A stretch of DNA of 62,276 nt from Bdellovibrio sp. 28-41-41 (GTDB taxonomy: Bacteria > Bdellovibrionota > Bdellovibrionia > Bdellovibrionales > Bdellovibrionaceae): contig NCGL01000008.1 in NCBI GenBank assembly GCA_002256935.1, positions 1 to 62,276 of the forward strand, read 5' to 3'. Positions 43,956 through 53,999 of this stretch are shown here, one piece after another (position 1 is the first letter of the stretch; the number at the start of each line of letters is the position of its first letter). Below the pieces are notes generated by a model. It was given only the letters and a program-made list of their open reading frames with translations. It had not been told where the DNA came from and did not search any database. A program made the position numbers and the translations under genes.

Positions 43956-45011
43956 TTAAGGTGTGGAAGCGATTGCCGAAAGCTGCTGTGAAAGAGCTGA
44001 ACCAAGACTTGCAACAGTTTGATTTTGGCTTGATTTAAGGCTTTCAGCGATTGGCAGAAAGTAATCCAAAAAGCTGGATGATTTAACTTCATTCGTTCCT
44101 CTGTTACTGCGAGCACCATAATCTATAGTTTTGCCATTTTTAATATTTTGCAATCCTAAAATAATAACTTCGCCTGCTTTGACAACAACTTTAATGTCGT
44201 CGGACTGCAACGCCTGCGCTAAAACTGGCAGCTTAGACGCTTGGTTAAACGAGTTCAGGAATTGGTCAGAGTACGTTTTTACTTCACCAGTCATTTTGTC
44301 TTGATGACTTACTACCAAGCTAAACGATTCATATGTCGGTACGTAATAAGCTAAATAAATGCCTACCGATTGAACTTTAGGCTTATTAGAGTTCATCATT
44401 TTTCCTATGAAGTCATACAGCTCACTTTGATTAATTTCACCGGCCTGAATTGCAGTCACTAGCTGACCGATACGCTCAGTTTTTGGATCTGTTAATAAAT
44501 CTACGAATTCTAAAATACTGCGTTTGGCATTTTTCTCAGTTTCCTTCTTTTGAGGCTCTTTATTATTGTCTGAACCATTTGCAGTTTGAACCGTGCCGCC
44601 AACGCCGCTATTGTCGTAATCAATATCAGAATTCATGCGCTGTTTTTGATCGCGTGAAACAACATTAACTTGCATACCCGTTTTTTTTGCTTCAGTTTTA
44701 GCCGTTTCTTTCTTTTTATCAGCGGCCTTCTTCTGAATAGGCACTAGATTAGGCTTAACATTCTTTTTATCTGCGTGTTTACCGAGGTCCTTTTTAACGA
44801 ATGGATTTTCAAATCGCGAATCGATTTCGCGACCATCTAAAGTAAATTCATTTACGATATCTTTATGAGGACGGATCATTTCAAATGAAATCTTATCACC
44901 CGCGTTTACGTGTTTAGGCTTAATCGTCATCAATTGATGGAACATATACACCGATGCTAGTGCTAGTGATGATCCGACTAATATTTCTAGTTTGTATTCC
45001 TTGAAAAACAT
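43956..45011 (-). CDS. Membrane-anchored hypothetical protein
   Basis: The 351-residue protein has one N-terminal membrane segment (about 8-27, LEILVGSSLALASVYMFHQ). A long Lys/Asp/Asn-rich linker (about 75-155) and a helical C-terminal part (about 165-350) follow, and the C-terminus is probably periplasmic. No family was recognised. It lies 174 bp after the cpoB-like gene on the same strand, so an envelope role is likely. Confidence 0.65.
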   Translation of the reverse strand: MFFKEYKLEILVGSSLALASVYMFHQLMTIKPKHVNAGDKISFEMIRPHKDIVNEFTLDGREIDSRFENPFVKKDLGKHADKKNVKPNLVPIQKKAADKKKETAKTEAKKTGMQVNVVSRDQKQRMNSDIDYDNSGVGGTVQTANGSDNNKEPQKKETEKNAKRSILEFVDLLTDPKTERIGQLVTAIQAGEINQSELYDFIGKMMNSNKPKVQSVGIYLAYYVPTYESFSLVVSHQDKMTGEVKTYSDQFLNSFNQASKLPVLAQALQSDDIKVVVKAGEVIILGLQNIKNGKTIDYGARSNRGTNEVKSSSFLDYFLPIAESLKSSQNQTVASLGSALSQQLSAIASTP

Positions 45012-45185
45012 AAACTCCTCTTAAGACTTAGAGGAGCATTGATTGTGCCAAGTTCTGATCGATCTGACGGCTGAAACGCCTCATGTGGGGACAGTTTCAC
45101 ATACCAATGTGAGACAGTGACAAAAAAAGAAATACACTCCCTAGAAAAATCCCCATAAGGATTCTAATTGATTTAGGGTATTCGC

Positions 45186-45857
45186 TTATTTCTTGAAGGC
45201 TTTGATTTTGGCTTTGGCTTTTTTTGCTTCTAAAGAGGCTGGGAATTTCGCTATCACTTCTTCATAGAATGTTTTTGCTTCTTCCTTCATGCCGAGTTCA
45301 CCAAATGCGTAAGCGATTCGGTACGTGCTTTCAGCTACTTTCTTGCCTTTTGGATTCTCGTCTCGGTATTTTTGATACTGGATGATTGCTTTTTTCCAGT
45401 CGTTTTGCTTAAAATGTTCATCAGCTAATTGAAGTGGCGTCTTTCTTTCGGTTTCTTTCTCAGCTGGTTTGTTGGCAGCCGCAGCTTCAGCTTTCATCGT
45501 TTCCACTTCGTGAGTCAGCTGCTGGATCGTTTTTTCTTGTTTTAATAACTCTTCCTGATAAACCGCTAGCTTTTTGTTGGCTTCACCAACTTGCTCGTTC
45601 ACGTTTTTCATTTGTTTATCATTTTCAGGATTTTGTTTACTTAGCTTGTTTTCAAGCACTTCGACTTTGCCATTCATTTCACGAATTTCTTGTTCTAATT
45701 CAGCAATACGGTTCGCTGTGTCTGCGTTCGTACGTTGCAACGTAGTTACTTGTTGAGCCATTACTTGTTTAGTTTCTGTTTCTTTAACTTCGGTGCGTGT
45801 TTTTAAACAACCCGTCATCATCGCCATTAGAAATAGACCGACTACTAGCTTCTTCAT
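45186..45857 (-). CDS. CpoB/YbgF-like lipoprotein
   Basis: The 223-residue protein has a lipoprotein signal (MMTGC), a coiled-coil N-terminal half (about 30-110) and a TPR region (HFKQNDWKKAIIQYQKYRDENP, FYEEVIAKFP). This is the layout of CpoB (YbgF), which links the Tol-Pal system to peptidoglycan synthesis at division; here, unlike CpoB, it appears lipid-anchored. It overlaps the DUF4398 gene by 4 bp, downstream of pal. Confidence 0.8.
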   Translation of the reverse strand: MKKLVVGLFLMAMMTGCLKTRTEVKETETKQVMAQQVTTLQRTNADTANRIAELEQEIREMNGKVEVLENKLSKQNPENDKQMKNVNEQVGEANKKLAVYQEELLKQEKTIQQLTHEVETMKAEAAAANKPAEKETERKTPLQLADEHFKQNDWKKAIIQYQKYRDENPKGKKVAESTYRIAYAFGELGMKEEAKTFYEEVIAKFPASLEAKKAKAKIKAFKK

Positions 45858-46168
45858 AATACCTCTCCACTTTGCTGACGTTTTAATCGCGCAGAATTTT
45901 CCGCTTTTTCAGCGGCTCTTCGAGCAGCTATGAATTCAGCTTTCGCCTCTTCAAAGCTTTCTTCTTTATACAGGATTCGTGCTTTTTTGTATGACTCTTC
46001 GGCTTGATGCCAAAACCCAGGTGAGTATTTGGCAGCCTGAACAGAGCGAGCGGCTTCGTAAGCCGCCCTAGCCAAAACCCATTCCTCAAGAGGAGGCTCA
46101 ACGGTTTGGCATCCGATGGTAAGGAAACTAAATACGCTGATTAAAAATAAAAATAACTTTTTAATCAT
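45854..46168 (-). CDS. DUF4398 lipoprotein
   Basis: The 104-residue protein has a lipobox (T-I-G-C) and an Ala-rich helical body with AARSVQAAKYSPGFWHQAEE and SFEEAKAEFIAARRAAEKAE, which fits DUF4398, a small envelope family often found near pal. It starts 8 bp after the pal stop. Confidence 0.8.
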   Translation of the reverse strand: MIKKLFLFLISVFSFLTIGCQTVEPPLEEWVLARAAYEAARSVQAAKYSPGFWHQAEESYKKARILYKEESFEEAKAEFIAARRAAEKAENSARLKRQQSGEVL

Positions 46169-46176
46169 TACCTACA

Positions 46177-46707
46177 TTACATTGATGACGGAACGAAGTT
46201 AGCTCTTCTATTTTTCTTCCAAGCTGATTCATTTTCAGAAGATACTAGAGGTTTTTCTTCACCGTAGCTGATTGTTGCTAAACGGCTTCCAGAAACACCA
46301 AGGCTAGCCATGTAATCTTTTACAGCATTAGCACGACGCTCACCTAAAGCTACGTTGTACTCGATTGATCCACGGTTATCACAGTGACCTTCGATTTGTA
46401 CTTTAGTATTTGCATTCTTTTTCATCCATTCTACGTTACCAGCGATTACTTTTTTTGCTTCGCCAGAAAGAGTCGCTTTATCGTAGTCAAAAAACACCGT
46501 TTTTAGACCATCGATTTTACCACTGTCAGAACCAGATGGATCAAATGACATCGCAGTTGAATCAACAGCTGAATTTTCTGCTGTTGCACCAGTTGATTCA
46601 GTTGGAGTTGCATCTGAAGGTTTTTCTTCTTTGCCTCGGCAGTTAACAAAAGTGACTGCGATAGCTAAGATACAGATTAGTTTTGTTACGTTTTTCATTT
46701 TTGTCAT
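46177..46707 (-). CDS. pal: Peptidoglycan-associated lipoprotein (OmpA domain)
   Basis: The 176-residue protein has a lipoprotein signal (F-V-N-C), a Ser/Thr/Asp linker and a C-terminal OmpA-like domain. The domain has VFFDYDKATLS, VQIEGHCDNRGSIEYNVALGERRA and YGEEKP. The last part binds meso-DAP of peptidoglycan and anchors the outer membrane. ATG 46707 has AGGAG six bases upstream. It leads pal-DUF4398-cpoB; tolB and tolA are not next to it. Confidence 0.92.
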   Translation of the reverse strand: MTKMKNVTKLICILAIAVTFVNCRGKEEKPSDATPTESTGATAENSAVDSTAMSFDPSGSDSGKIDGLKTVFFDYDKATLSGEAKKVIAGNVEWMKKNANTKVQIEGHCDNRGSIEYNVALGERRANAVKDYMASLGVSGSRLATISYGEEKPLVSSENESAWKKNRRANFVPSSM

Positions 46708-46767
46708 TTCATTCTCCTAATGTTTCTTCACGACGTGCTTTGTTTCTAACACTATAAAATCTATTGC

Positions 46768-49749
46768 ATGGCTTCTAAAAGTCAAACGAGTTTGATGTTG
46801 CAACGCTTTAGGTATTACCCTCAAAGGATGTCAAAAATATTTTTATTTGTTCTTTTTGTTGTCATTTTTGCCCATAGTTTTGAAGTTCCTCCCAGTTTAC
46901 GCTTCAAAACAATAGAAACTCCCCATTTTTATGTCGTTGTAGACGAAAAAAAAATGGACACTGGCTTTTTCATTGCGGGTAGTTTAGAGCGCGCCTACAA
47001 GGCACTAGACCCTTATTTTTCGCAAAAACCGAACAAAACTACCGTTGTGATCAACGACAAAACAGATTTGACCAATGGTTATGCAACTCGCATCCCTTAT
47101 CCCCACATCATGATCTACCCAGTGCTACCGAACACCAGCGAGAGTCTAGCCGACTACGGCGATTGGGCATTTGAGCTTTTAGCTCATGAATATGCTCATA
47201 TTTTAACCTTCGAAGGGGCTCGCAGTTTTTATCGCTACCTACGTCCTGTTTTTGGCTCCATTATTTCCCCAAATGGCCTGATGCCGCGTTGGTGGAAAGA
47301 GGGAGTTTCAGTTTATCTTGAAACACAACTCTCTAACGGTGGTCGCTTGCGTTCGAACTACCAAGAATCTCTGCTAAGATCGTTTGTTTTAAACGATACT
47401 CTAAGCGATTTCAAAATTTTTGAAATTAACGAGTTTTTGCACACATGGCCTGAGGGCAACCGTCCCTACCTGTTTGGCTCCCTAATTTGGGCCCAAATGG
47501 CAGCGGAAGAAACGCCTACTATTGTAAAGCAATTGCACGACCGCCAAGCGGGCCGAGTTCCATTTTTTATCAATACCCCTGCTGAAGATTACTTAGGCAG
47601 CGATTACGAAAAATTCTTCGAAGACACCTTGTTTACGACGGAAGAAAAAGTTCTGAAACAAATTGATGTCATCAAGCAGTTGCCAGAATCGATTGCTCAA
47701 CCGATGGATCCAAAATCGAAATATTCATCTAGTCCCGCGATTAGCTTTGATGGAAAATATCTCGCTTACCTAGCCGTTTCAAAGCGTGATGTAAAAGAAG
47801 TTAAGATCCTCGAAAAAAATAAAAATGGTAACTTTATCGTTCTAGATCCAAGTCAGATCGAGAATTCCAATCAGATTGATGACATCTACGAGGTGGACGA
47901 CGAGGATCAAAATAATCCTGATGGCCCCATCGCTGGCAATATTCAACGTATTTCTTGGATTCCAAAAACATACAAAATTGTTTACGATAAAATCGATACG
48001 TATAGCCCGGCAGAATCGTATTCAGATTTATTCCTTTTTGATTTCACGACAAAGAAAACAGAACGCCTGACATCGGGGGAGCGTGCTCGTGAAGCCTCGC
48101 CATCTCCCGAAGGCGATCAAGTTGTATTCGTCAAACTTGATGCTCTGAAAACTCGCCTAGCAGTTTTGGATTTAAAAACAAAGAAAGTAAAAGTTCTTTG
48201 GTCAGCACCTTTGCAAGAACGGATCTCGAGTCCTAGCTACGTGGATGCAACTACGATTATTTTTTCCTTAAGAAAACCAACGACCGAAGAGTTTTTAGTG
48301 TCTTACGATATCTCTTCTGGCGCGATGAAGCCGATGCTAACCGATTTCCCCGAGGCTCGCTACCCAACTGTGCTTGGTGGAAACTTATATTTCTCTTCAA
48401 CTAAAAATGGTATTCGCAACATTTACATTAATAATTTGAAAGATAGCAAGGCCGAAGCGGTAACTCATATCTACACAGGATCTTTTTCGTACACTCTAGA
48501 TCCTCTGACGAAGGATATGTACTTCACAAAGTTAACGTCTAAGGGCCCCCAAGTTCATTTTTCAAGTCAAACCGATCTAACCAAAACTCCCGATGAGCTT
48601 CCAAAAATTGGCCGTCTTTATGCCAATCAGTTTCCCGACAAACCGAAAACACCAATCGCTCCCGAACCTAAAGGAAATTTTCCTGCCCGAGACTATTCCC
48701 CTTATTCTTACCTGTGGCCACGATACTGGATACCGTTCGTTGCAACCTCAAGCAGCGACAATCGTTTCCTTTTGCAAGCACAAACAAGTGGTTTTGATCC
48801 GCTTAAAAAACACACGTATTCTTTGGATTTAGTTTTCGATTCGGCAACTGGGAAAACAGCAGTCGATGGTACGTACCTAAACCAAGTTTACAAACATAAA
48901 TTTGGATTCGTGTATAACGAGTACACGACGTACTTCGTGTTTGCATCCAACGCAGCCACGTATTCAACACGCTCCGTTTTTGTTCAACCTAACATCTGGC
49001 ACATGAGCAAAAACGCTAGCTTACAAGTCAGTGCAAAACAGATCGACGCGAAAACATCGACCACTCAGTATAGCCGTGAGGGTGCTGGATTTATGTTTAA
49101 CTATGCTGATTTGGAACGCACCAATTCGCTATCAACTCCCTTCTCGGGCCAAAATTATTATGTTGGGATGAATCAGTATTTAAAAAGTGGTGAAAAAATT
49201 CAGCAAACCCAATTTTTGCTGGGCACATCTCAATATTGGCCAGATCTGCTTGTTGAAAATCATGTCATTTACTTCAAGTTAGATGCTCTTTATTCAAGCG
49301 ATCGCATCAGTCCGATTTTGGGTATGCCAACGAACTCATTATTGTTGCAACAAGATCCTCTCGTTCCTTATTTCTTGATGCGCGGCTACCTTCAAGGTCA
49401 ATTTGTTGGCGAAACCATGATCAATCCAAAATTTGAATATCGTTTTCCTATGCGTGAAATCAATCGCGGTAATTCAACTCATCCGATCTTCTTACGCCGC
49501 TTACATGGCGCTCTTATATCTGATGGTGTGTTTTTGGACGGCCGTGCTTATCATAAGACCGACAACGTATTTAAAAATGTATCGACGAATCAAAGTTTCT
49601 GGAACATGGGTTTTGAATTTCGCTTTGACCTAAACATCGCGTATCAAATGCCATTAACGGCTATTATCGGTATTTATAATCCTCTGGCTGGTTCGTACAC
49701 GTCTAGTTCATCAGCTACAACAAGCTTTCAAGTCGGCTCTTTTTTCTAA
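46768..49749 (+). CDS. Envelope protein: HExxH peptidase, TolB-type propeller and outer-membrane barrel
   Basis: The 993-residue protein may start at 46768, or at ATG 46828, which begins the signal peptide (MSKIFLFVLFVVIFAHS). Residues 45-190 carry a gluzincin zinc site, H140-E-Y-A-H144, with a downstream Glu (E178 in WWKEGVSVYLE). Residues about 320-620 contain PD40/TolB-type repeats (SSPAISFDGKYLAYLA, ASPSPEGDQVVFV). The last 330 residues look like outer-membrane strands and end QVGSFF. The gene is divergent from pal, where tolB usually lies. The combination is unusual and no exact family is known to me. Confidence 0.75.
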   Translation: MASKSQTSLMLQRFRYYPQRMSKIFLFVLFVVIFAHSFEVPPSLRFKTIETPHFYVVVDEKKMDTGFFIAGSLERAYKALDPYFSQKPNKTTVVINDKTDLTNGYATRIPYPHIMIYPVLPNTSESLADYGDWAFELLAHEYAHILTFEGARSFYRYLRPVFGSIISPNGLMPRWWKEGVSVYLETQLSNGGRLRSNYQESLLRSFVLNDTLSDFKIFEINEFLHTWPEGNRPYLFGSLIWAQMAAEETPTIVKQLHDRQAGRVPFFINTPAEDYLGSDYEKFFEDTLFTTEEKVLKQIDVIKQLPESIAQPMDPKSKYSSSPAISFDGKYLAYLAVSKRDVKEVKILEKNKNGNFIVLDPSQIENSNQIDDIYEVDDEDQNNPDGPIAGNIQRISWIPKTYKIVYDKIDTYSPAESYSDLFLFDFTTKKTERLTSGERAREASPSPEGDQVVFVKLDALKTRLAVLDLKTKKVKVLWSAPLQERISSPSYVDATTIIFSLRKPTTEEFLVSYDISSGAMKPMLTDFPEARYPTVLGGNLYFSSTKNGIRNIYINNLKDSKAEAVTHIYTGSFSYTLDPLTKDMYFTKLTSKGPQVHFSSQTDLTKTPDELPKIGRLYANQFPDKPKTPIAPEPKGNFPARDYSPYSYLWPRYWIPFVATSSSDNRFLLQAQTSGFDPLKKHTYSLDLVFDSATGKTAVDGTYLNQVYKHKFGFVYNEYTTYFVFASNAATYSTRSVFVQPNIWHMSKNASLQVSAKQIDAKTSTTQYSREGAGFMFNYADLERTNSLSTPFSGQNYYVGMNQYLKSGEKIQQTQFLLGTSQYWPDLLVENHVIYFKLDALYSSDRISPILGMPTNSLLLQQDPLVPYFLMRGYLQGQFVGETMINPKFEYRFPMREINRGNSTHPIFLRRLHGALISDGVFLDGRAYHKTDNVFKNVSTNQSFWNMGFEFRFDLNIAYQMPLTAIIGIYNPLAGSYTSSSSATTSFQVGSFF

Positions 49750-49841
49750 GAGCCTTTCCGCCCTATATCTTTTATGTTGCAAACCTCTTCACTAAGCCTT
49801 TATCCTAAATAAGGACTTAGCAATAACCATTGGGGGCATGG

Positions 49842-50351
49842 ATGAATCAAATGGAATGGATTAAGGAACTCATCGAATCCGAAAACAAAATTTTAGAATC
49901 AGGCATTGTTGATTCTAATCCAGAATACAAAAAGCAGCGCCTAATTGTTAAATCTACATTAGATTTACTTTATGAATTAAAAGCACAGTTCACAGAAGCT
50001 ACTCAGCTGTACAACGAACTAAAGCCAACCCCGCAAAGTAAAATTAAAATCTACACGATTGCTCAGACTCATTCCGATTTCATGTTGTTTCGCAATGGAT
50101 ACAAAATGATTTTCACGATGAAAGAGCCGGGAAATATTGAAATTCGATTTAATTTTATTGGATCTCAATTAATCAGTTCTGTTCATGCGATTGAATCTAA
50201 AGTTAATTCAAAGATTTTTGATGACCAAAAATTGCAAATTCAAGTACGCCCGTTTGACGAAGTCATTTGGACGTTCAATGGTTCTGAATTTAAAGTCGAT
50301 TTCTTAGTTAAGTTTTATCTAAATCTTTTCGTGCGAGAAAGCCTGAACTAG
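49842..50351 (+). CDS. Hypothetical cytoplasmic protein
   Basis: The protein of about 169 residues has a helical N-terminal half (EWIKELIESENKILESG) and a beta-rich C-terminal half, with no signal peptide. I use ATG 49842, with GGGGG upstream; TTG 49830 would add four residues. No family is recognised. Its 3' end overlaps murF tail-to-tail by 33 bp. Confidence 0.65.
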   Translation: MNQMEWIKELIESENKILESGIVDSNPEYKKQRLIVKSTLDLLYELKAQFTEATQLYNELKPTPQSKIKIYTIAQTHSDFMLFRNGYKMIFTMKEPGNIEIRFNFIGSQLISSVHAIESKVNSKIFDDQKLQIQVRPFDEVIWTFNGSEFKVDFLVKFYLNLFVRESLN

Positions 50352-51749
50352 TAACGACACTACTTTCTCTGTCTTCATGCCACGTGAACCTTTGATAGCA
50401 ACAAGGTCACCTGGCTTAAGATCGTTTTTAATTTCATTGATAATAGATTCGTCCATTTTTTCAGTTGCCCACACACGTGGCTTAGCACTGGTATTATCGA
50501 ACGCCTCTTTGAATTGTTTCCACGAAGGACCATAGAATACGACCTGATCATAATTTTTAGATCTAATTTTTTTAGCTAATTCAAAATGAAACTTCTCTTT
50601 GGATTCACCGAGCTCAAGCATTTCACCCAAAACCAGAACGCGCTTGCCAGTGACCTGAGTTTCACTGACATTTTCGATCAGGCTCTGCATGGAATCGGGA
50701 TTAGCATTGTAACCATCAAATATAACTTGAGCCCCCGCATCCGCTTTTAACAGCTGATTGCGCCCCCAGTTTGTTTTTAGTTTACTTAATGCTTTCCAAA
50801 TCATTTCGGGTTTCATTCCTATAGATAGCGCCAATGCCGCCGCTGTTAGCACATTCGTGATATTATGCTTTCCAAATACGGGCACTAAAGCTTTGCCGGA
50901 TTGAGCGGCGATTGTTCCTTCAACAGATAGGCCTTCTGATGAAACTTTTTTCAATGCTAAGTAGACATCGGCTTTTGAATCTAATTGCGAGAATTGCAAT
51001 ACCCGTTTACCAGGTTGATTTTTTAAAAACGCATCCATCATCTTGCGAACGTTTACATCATCAATATTAAAAATTCTGAGCGCATCCGGGCGTGAGAACT
51101 GATAGATTTCATTTTTTGCTTTAGCAATATTCTCTTGCGAACCAAAATGTTCAAAATGAGCATGGCCAACCATCGTGCAAACAACAACGTCGGGATCCGC
51201 GATTTCTACTAGACGCTGAATTTCACCGTACGCATTCATTCCCATTTCAATTATGCCGTATTCGTCCGCCGTACGCATATTCAGCAGTGAAAAGGGAACA
51301 CCCCAATGATTGTTAAAAGAACCCACGTTCGCGTATGATTTTTTATAAGTATTAAAAATTTGCGATGTAAATTCTTTCGCCGTGGTTTTTCCAGCGGAGC
51401 CAGTAATTGCCACGATTGTCTTCTTTAATTTTTTGCGATAGCCCTGCGAAATATCCTGCAGTGCTTTAAGAGTGTCTTCCACTTGAATCAGAGTTACTGC
51501 CGATTTATCAAAATCCACAGGATCTTTAGCTTTCATATCGAAGACTACGCCACTACACTGTTTTTCAATCGCCATCTTAATAAAGTGATGCCCATCAAAT
51601 GCATCCCCGCGTAGTGGAATAAAAAGTTTATCTTTTAACTCGGCTCTAGAATCCGTACCGATAAAATCAAATGTATCTTTCACTTTGTGGACAAGCTTTC
51701 CACCGGTCCATCTTAGAATATCATCCAGTTTTAGAGATTCATTTTGCAT
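50319..51749 (-). CDS. murF: UDP-MurNAc-tripeptide-D-Ala-D-Ala ligase
   Basis: The 476-residue enzyme adds D-Ala-D-Ala to the cell-wall precursor in the cytoplasm. It has the Mur ligase P-loop AITGSAGKTTAKEF, the central GIIEMGMNAYGEI, and the C-terminal FDGYNANPDSM. It overlaps the murE end by 11 bp, so both are co-expressed. It is the last of the dcw genes in the window; mraY, which normally follows, is not present. Confidence 0.95.
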   Translation of the reverse strand: MQNESLKLDDILRWTGGKLVHKVKDTFDFIGTDSRAELKDKLFIPLRGDAFDGHHFIKMAIEKQCSGVVFDMKAKDPVDFDKSAVTLIQVEDTLKALQDISQGYRKKLKKTIVAITGSAGKTTAKEFTSQIFNTYKKSYANVGSFNNHWGVPFSLLNMRTADEYGIIEMGMNAYGEIQRLVEIADPDVVVCTMVGHAHFEHFGSQENIAKAKNEIYQFSRPDALRIFNIDDVNVRKMMDAFLKNQPGKRVLQFSQLDSKADVYLALKKVSSEGLSVEGTIAAQSGKALVPVFGKHNITNVLTAAALALSIGMKPEMIWKALSKLKTNWGRNQLLKADAGAQVIFDGYNANPDSMQSLIENVSETQVTGKRVLVLGEMLELGESKEKFHFELAKKIRSKNYDQVVFYGPSWKQFKEAFDNTSAKPRVWATEKMDESIINEIKNDLKPGDLVAIKGSRGMKTEKVVSLLVQAFSHEKI

Positions 51750-53241
51750 ACTTTATAACCTCTTTGTAATCGTCAAAAGGACGCTTTTTATCACCAATAA
51801 TTTGATAGTTTTCATGACCTTTACCCAAAACCAAAACAATGTCGCCCGGTTTTGAAATCTGCATAGCTTTTTGAATAGCTAAAGATCTATTCACTTCAAA
51901 TATTTTGTCGCTTTGGTTGCTAAATCCGGCTTTGATTTGATCAATAATTGCCATAGGATCTTCTGTTCGTGGATTGTCGGACGTTACGATGACAACATCA
52001 GATTTGCCTTCGGCAATCTGACCCATGATTGGCCGCTTAGTACTATCTCGATCTCCACCACAACCAAACACTGTGATAATTTTGTTATTCGATTTAAGTT
52101 CAGTGCGAAGTTCCCGCACGGTCTCGATTGTCTTAGCTACCGCATCTGGGGTGTGAGCAAAATCAACGAATACGTTTTTGTTTTTAATCTCACGGACTCG
52201 CTGCAGTCGACCCGGAATTCCAGCGAATGATTCCATTTTTTTAATGACTGAAGCCATCGGTATTTTTAAGTAATCATAAACAAACAAAGTTGAAATAAAA
52301 TTATAAATATTGTGATCACCCAGCAATGGAAATTTCATTTGAAATCGCTGATCGAAATAGCCAATTTCCAATTTCTGAAACTCAAAATGCTTTTCTTTTA
52401 CTTCAAACCAGATTGGAAATTTTCTATCTTTGCCAAAAAAATGCTTCGACACTGTCGAGTGCGTTTTTAATTTCCTTCCGTAAGGATCATCACCATTAAC
52501 CAAGGCAAATTTTTCGATCTTGCTCGATTGAGCTAGTAGCTCTGTAAACAGTTTTTCCTTCACAGAAAAATAGTTCTCCATCGTTCCATGATAATCTAGA
52601 TGATCTTGGGTCAAATTAGTAAAAATGCCGATATCAAAATTGATAGAATGCATACGCTTTTGATCAATACCATGACTAGTGATTTCAACAGCCGACGCCT
52701 GCGCCCCGTGTTTGCGGAAATCCTTGTAACGGCTATGCACTGTCGATGGATCGGGCGTCGTATGGCTAGTCGGCCATACTTTTTTTCCTACCCGATGATT
52801 CACGGTTCCGATAACACCGGTGCTGACTCCATGGGATTGCAAAATATATTCGATAATGTACGTGGTTGATGTCTTGCCATTTGTACCTGTAATTCCGACG
52901 TTAAACATGGTTTCGTCATGGCGTCCAAAAAACAATGAGCACATTTTTTCATAATAACGGCGGCTATCGCTGACTAAAACATACGGGACAGTTTTTACAT
53001 TTCGAATAAAAGATTTATCTTCCAGCACCACTAACATCGCGCCTCTTTTGACGGCATCTTGAATATATTTGTGGCCATCGCTTGAATTTCCTTTGATGGC
53101 AAAGAACACGCTAGATTTGACAACTTTATTAGAAGAATCCACTAACTGGCTAATTTTGCCAGTGCGCGATGGTTTACGTGATTTTTTAGGGAAAATAACC
53201 GAGTTAGGAGGAAAAAAATCCATGAATTCAGAAAATTTCAT
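51739..53241 (-). CDS. murE: UDP-MurNAc-Ala-Glu-meso-DAP ligase
   Basis: The 500-residue enzyme adds the third residue of the stem peptide. It has the P-loop GITGTNGKTSTTY and, near the C-terminus, DNPRTEDP, the motif of MurE enzymes that use meso-DAP rather than lysine. This agrees with a Gram-negative wall. In the usual dcw order it would directly follow ftsI. Here about 3.1 kb with two plus-strand genes lies between. Confidence 0.95.
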   Translation of the reverse strand: MKFSEFMDFFPPNSVIFPKKSRKPSRTGKISQLVDSSNKVVKSSVFFAIKGNSSDGHKYIQDAVKRGAMLVVLEDKSFIRNVKTVPYVLVSDSRRYYEKMCSLFFGRHDETMFNVGITGTNGKTSTTYIIEYILQSHGVSTGVIGTVNHRVGKKVWPTSHTTPDPSTVHSRYKDFRKHGAQASAVEITSHGIDQKRMHSINFDIGIFTNLTQDHLDYHGTMENYFSVKEKLFTELLAQSSKIEKFALVNGDDPYGRKLKTHSTVSKHFFGKDRKFPIWFEVKEKHFEFQKLEIGYFDQRFQMKFPLLGDHNIYNFISTLFVYDYLKIPMASVIKKMESFAGIPGRLQRVREIKNKNVFVDFAHTPDAVAKTIETVRELRTELKSNNKIITVFGCGGDRDSTKRPIMGQIAEGKSDVVIVTSDNPRTEDPMAIIDQIKAGFSNQSDKIFEVNRSLAIQKAMQISKPGDIVLVLGKGHENYQIIGDKKRPFDDYKEVIKYAK

Positions 53242-53270
53242 CTTTATACAATAGTATTTTTAATGCTAAG

Positions 53271-53954
53271 ATGTCCACCATGAATCTATTTGATAAAGAC
53301 GCTGTAGAAATATTCGAAGACGACAAATTTGCTAATGTTATTCTGTTTCATGGCTATGGTGCTGACGCACAGGATCTGGCGCCACTGTCACGAGCTATAC
53401 CAACGAAAGTGAAATGCAATTGGTTTTTTCCGCAGGGTCCGCTCAGCATTCCACTTGGTGCACACTGGATCGGGAAAGCATGGTGGCCAATTCCTATCGA
53501 TCGCTATCAAGAAGCCGGTTCTACTTTGGATACGTCGGTTGAAATTCCCAAAGGTATCGAAAAACTACGCAGTGAATTTCAAAAGTGGCTAACTATGAAA
53601 GACCTAAACCCTAAAAGGACTCTGATTGCAGGCTTTAGTCAGGGCGGAATGCTAGCACAGGATTTATTTTTTACGTTTCCCCAAAATTTCAGTGCTCTTG
53701 GATTGTTGTCGACCAATCTAATCAACAAAGCTTATTTAAAAGCACAACCTACTGATCATCTGAAAGGCAAAAGTGTATTCCTTAGTCATGGTCATTCTGA
53801 CCCAGTTTTGCCTATTGCCGGGTCTAAAGCGCTGGATACTTTTCTGAATGAAACTGGACTAAAGACGAAGACGCACTTTTTTAGCGGTGGTCACGAGATT
53901 CCCCAGGGAGTCCTGACACAGTTAGGCCAGTTTATTGATCAGGTTCTAGACTAA
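53271..53954 (+). CDS. Carboxylesterase/phospholipase-type hydrolase
   Basis: The 227-residue protein has the alpha/beta-hydrolase fold: oxyanion-strand HGYGADAQDL, nucleophile S123 in GFSQGGM, and the acid and base in SHGHSDPVLP and SGGHEIPQGV. It resembles the YpfH/carboxylesterase-2 family, cytoplasmic enzymes that cut short acyl esters or thioesters. It is on the plus strand with the kinase gene 45 bp downstream. The physiological substrate is unknown. Confidence 0.88.
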   Translation: MSTMNLFDKDAVEIFEDDKFANVILFHGYGADAQDLAPLSRAIPTKVKCNWFFPQGPLSIPLGAHWIGKAWWPIPIDRYQEAGSTLDTSVEIPKGIEKLRSEFQKWLTMKDLNPKRTLIAGFSQGGMLAQDLFFTFPQNFSALGLLSTNLINKAYLKAQPTDHLKGKSVFLSHGHSDPVLPIAGSKALDTFLNETGLKTKTHFFSGGHEIPQGVLTQLGQFIDQVLD

Positions 53955-53999
53955 AGATCCCTTTTTAATTTTATGTAAAAACCGATTTTATATACTGAA

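Noticed and set aside
43939..44119. N-terminal 60 residues of the frame starting at 44119
   Set aside because: They lie inside the upstream membrane-protein gene in another frame and precede a signal peptide, so translation most likely starts later.
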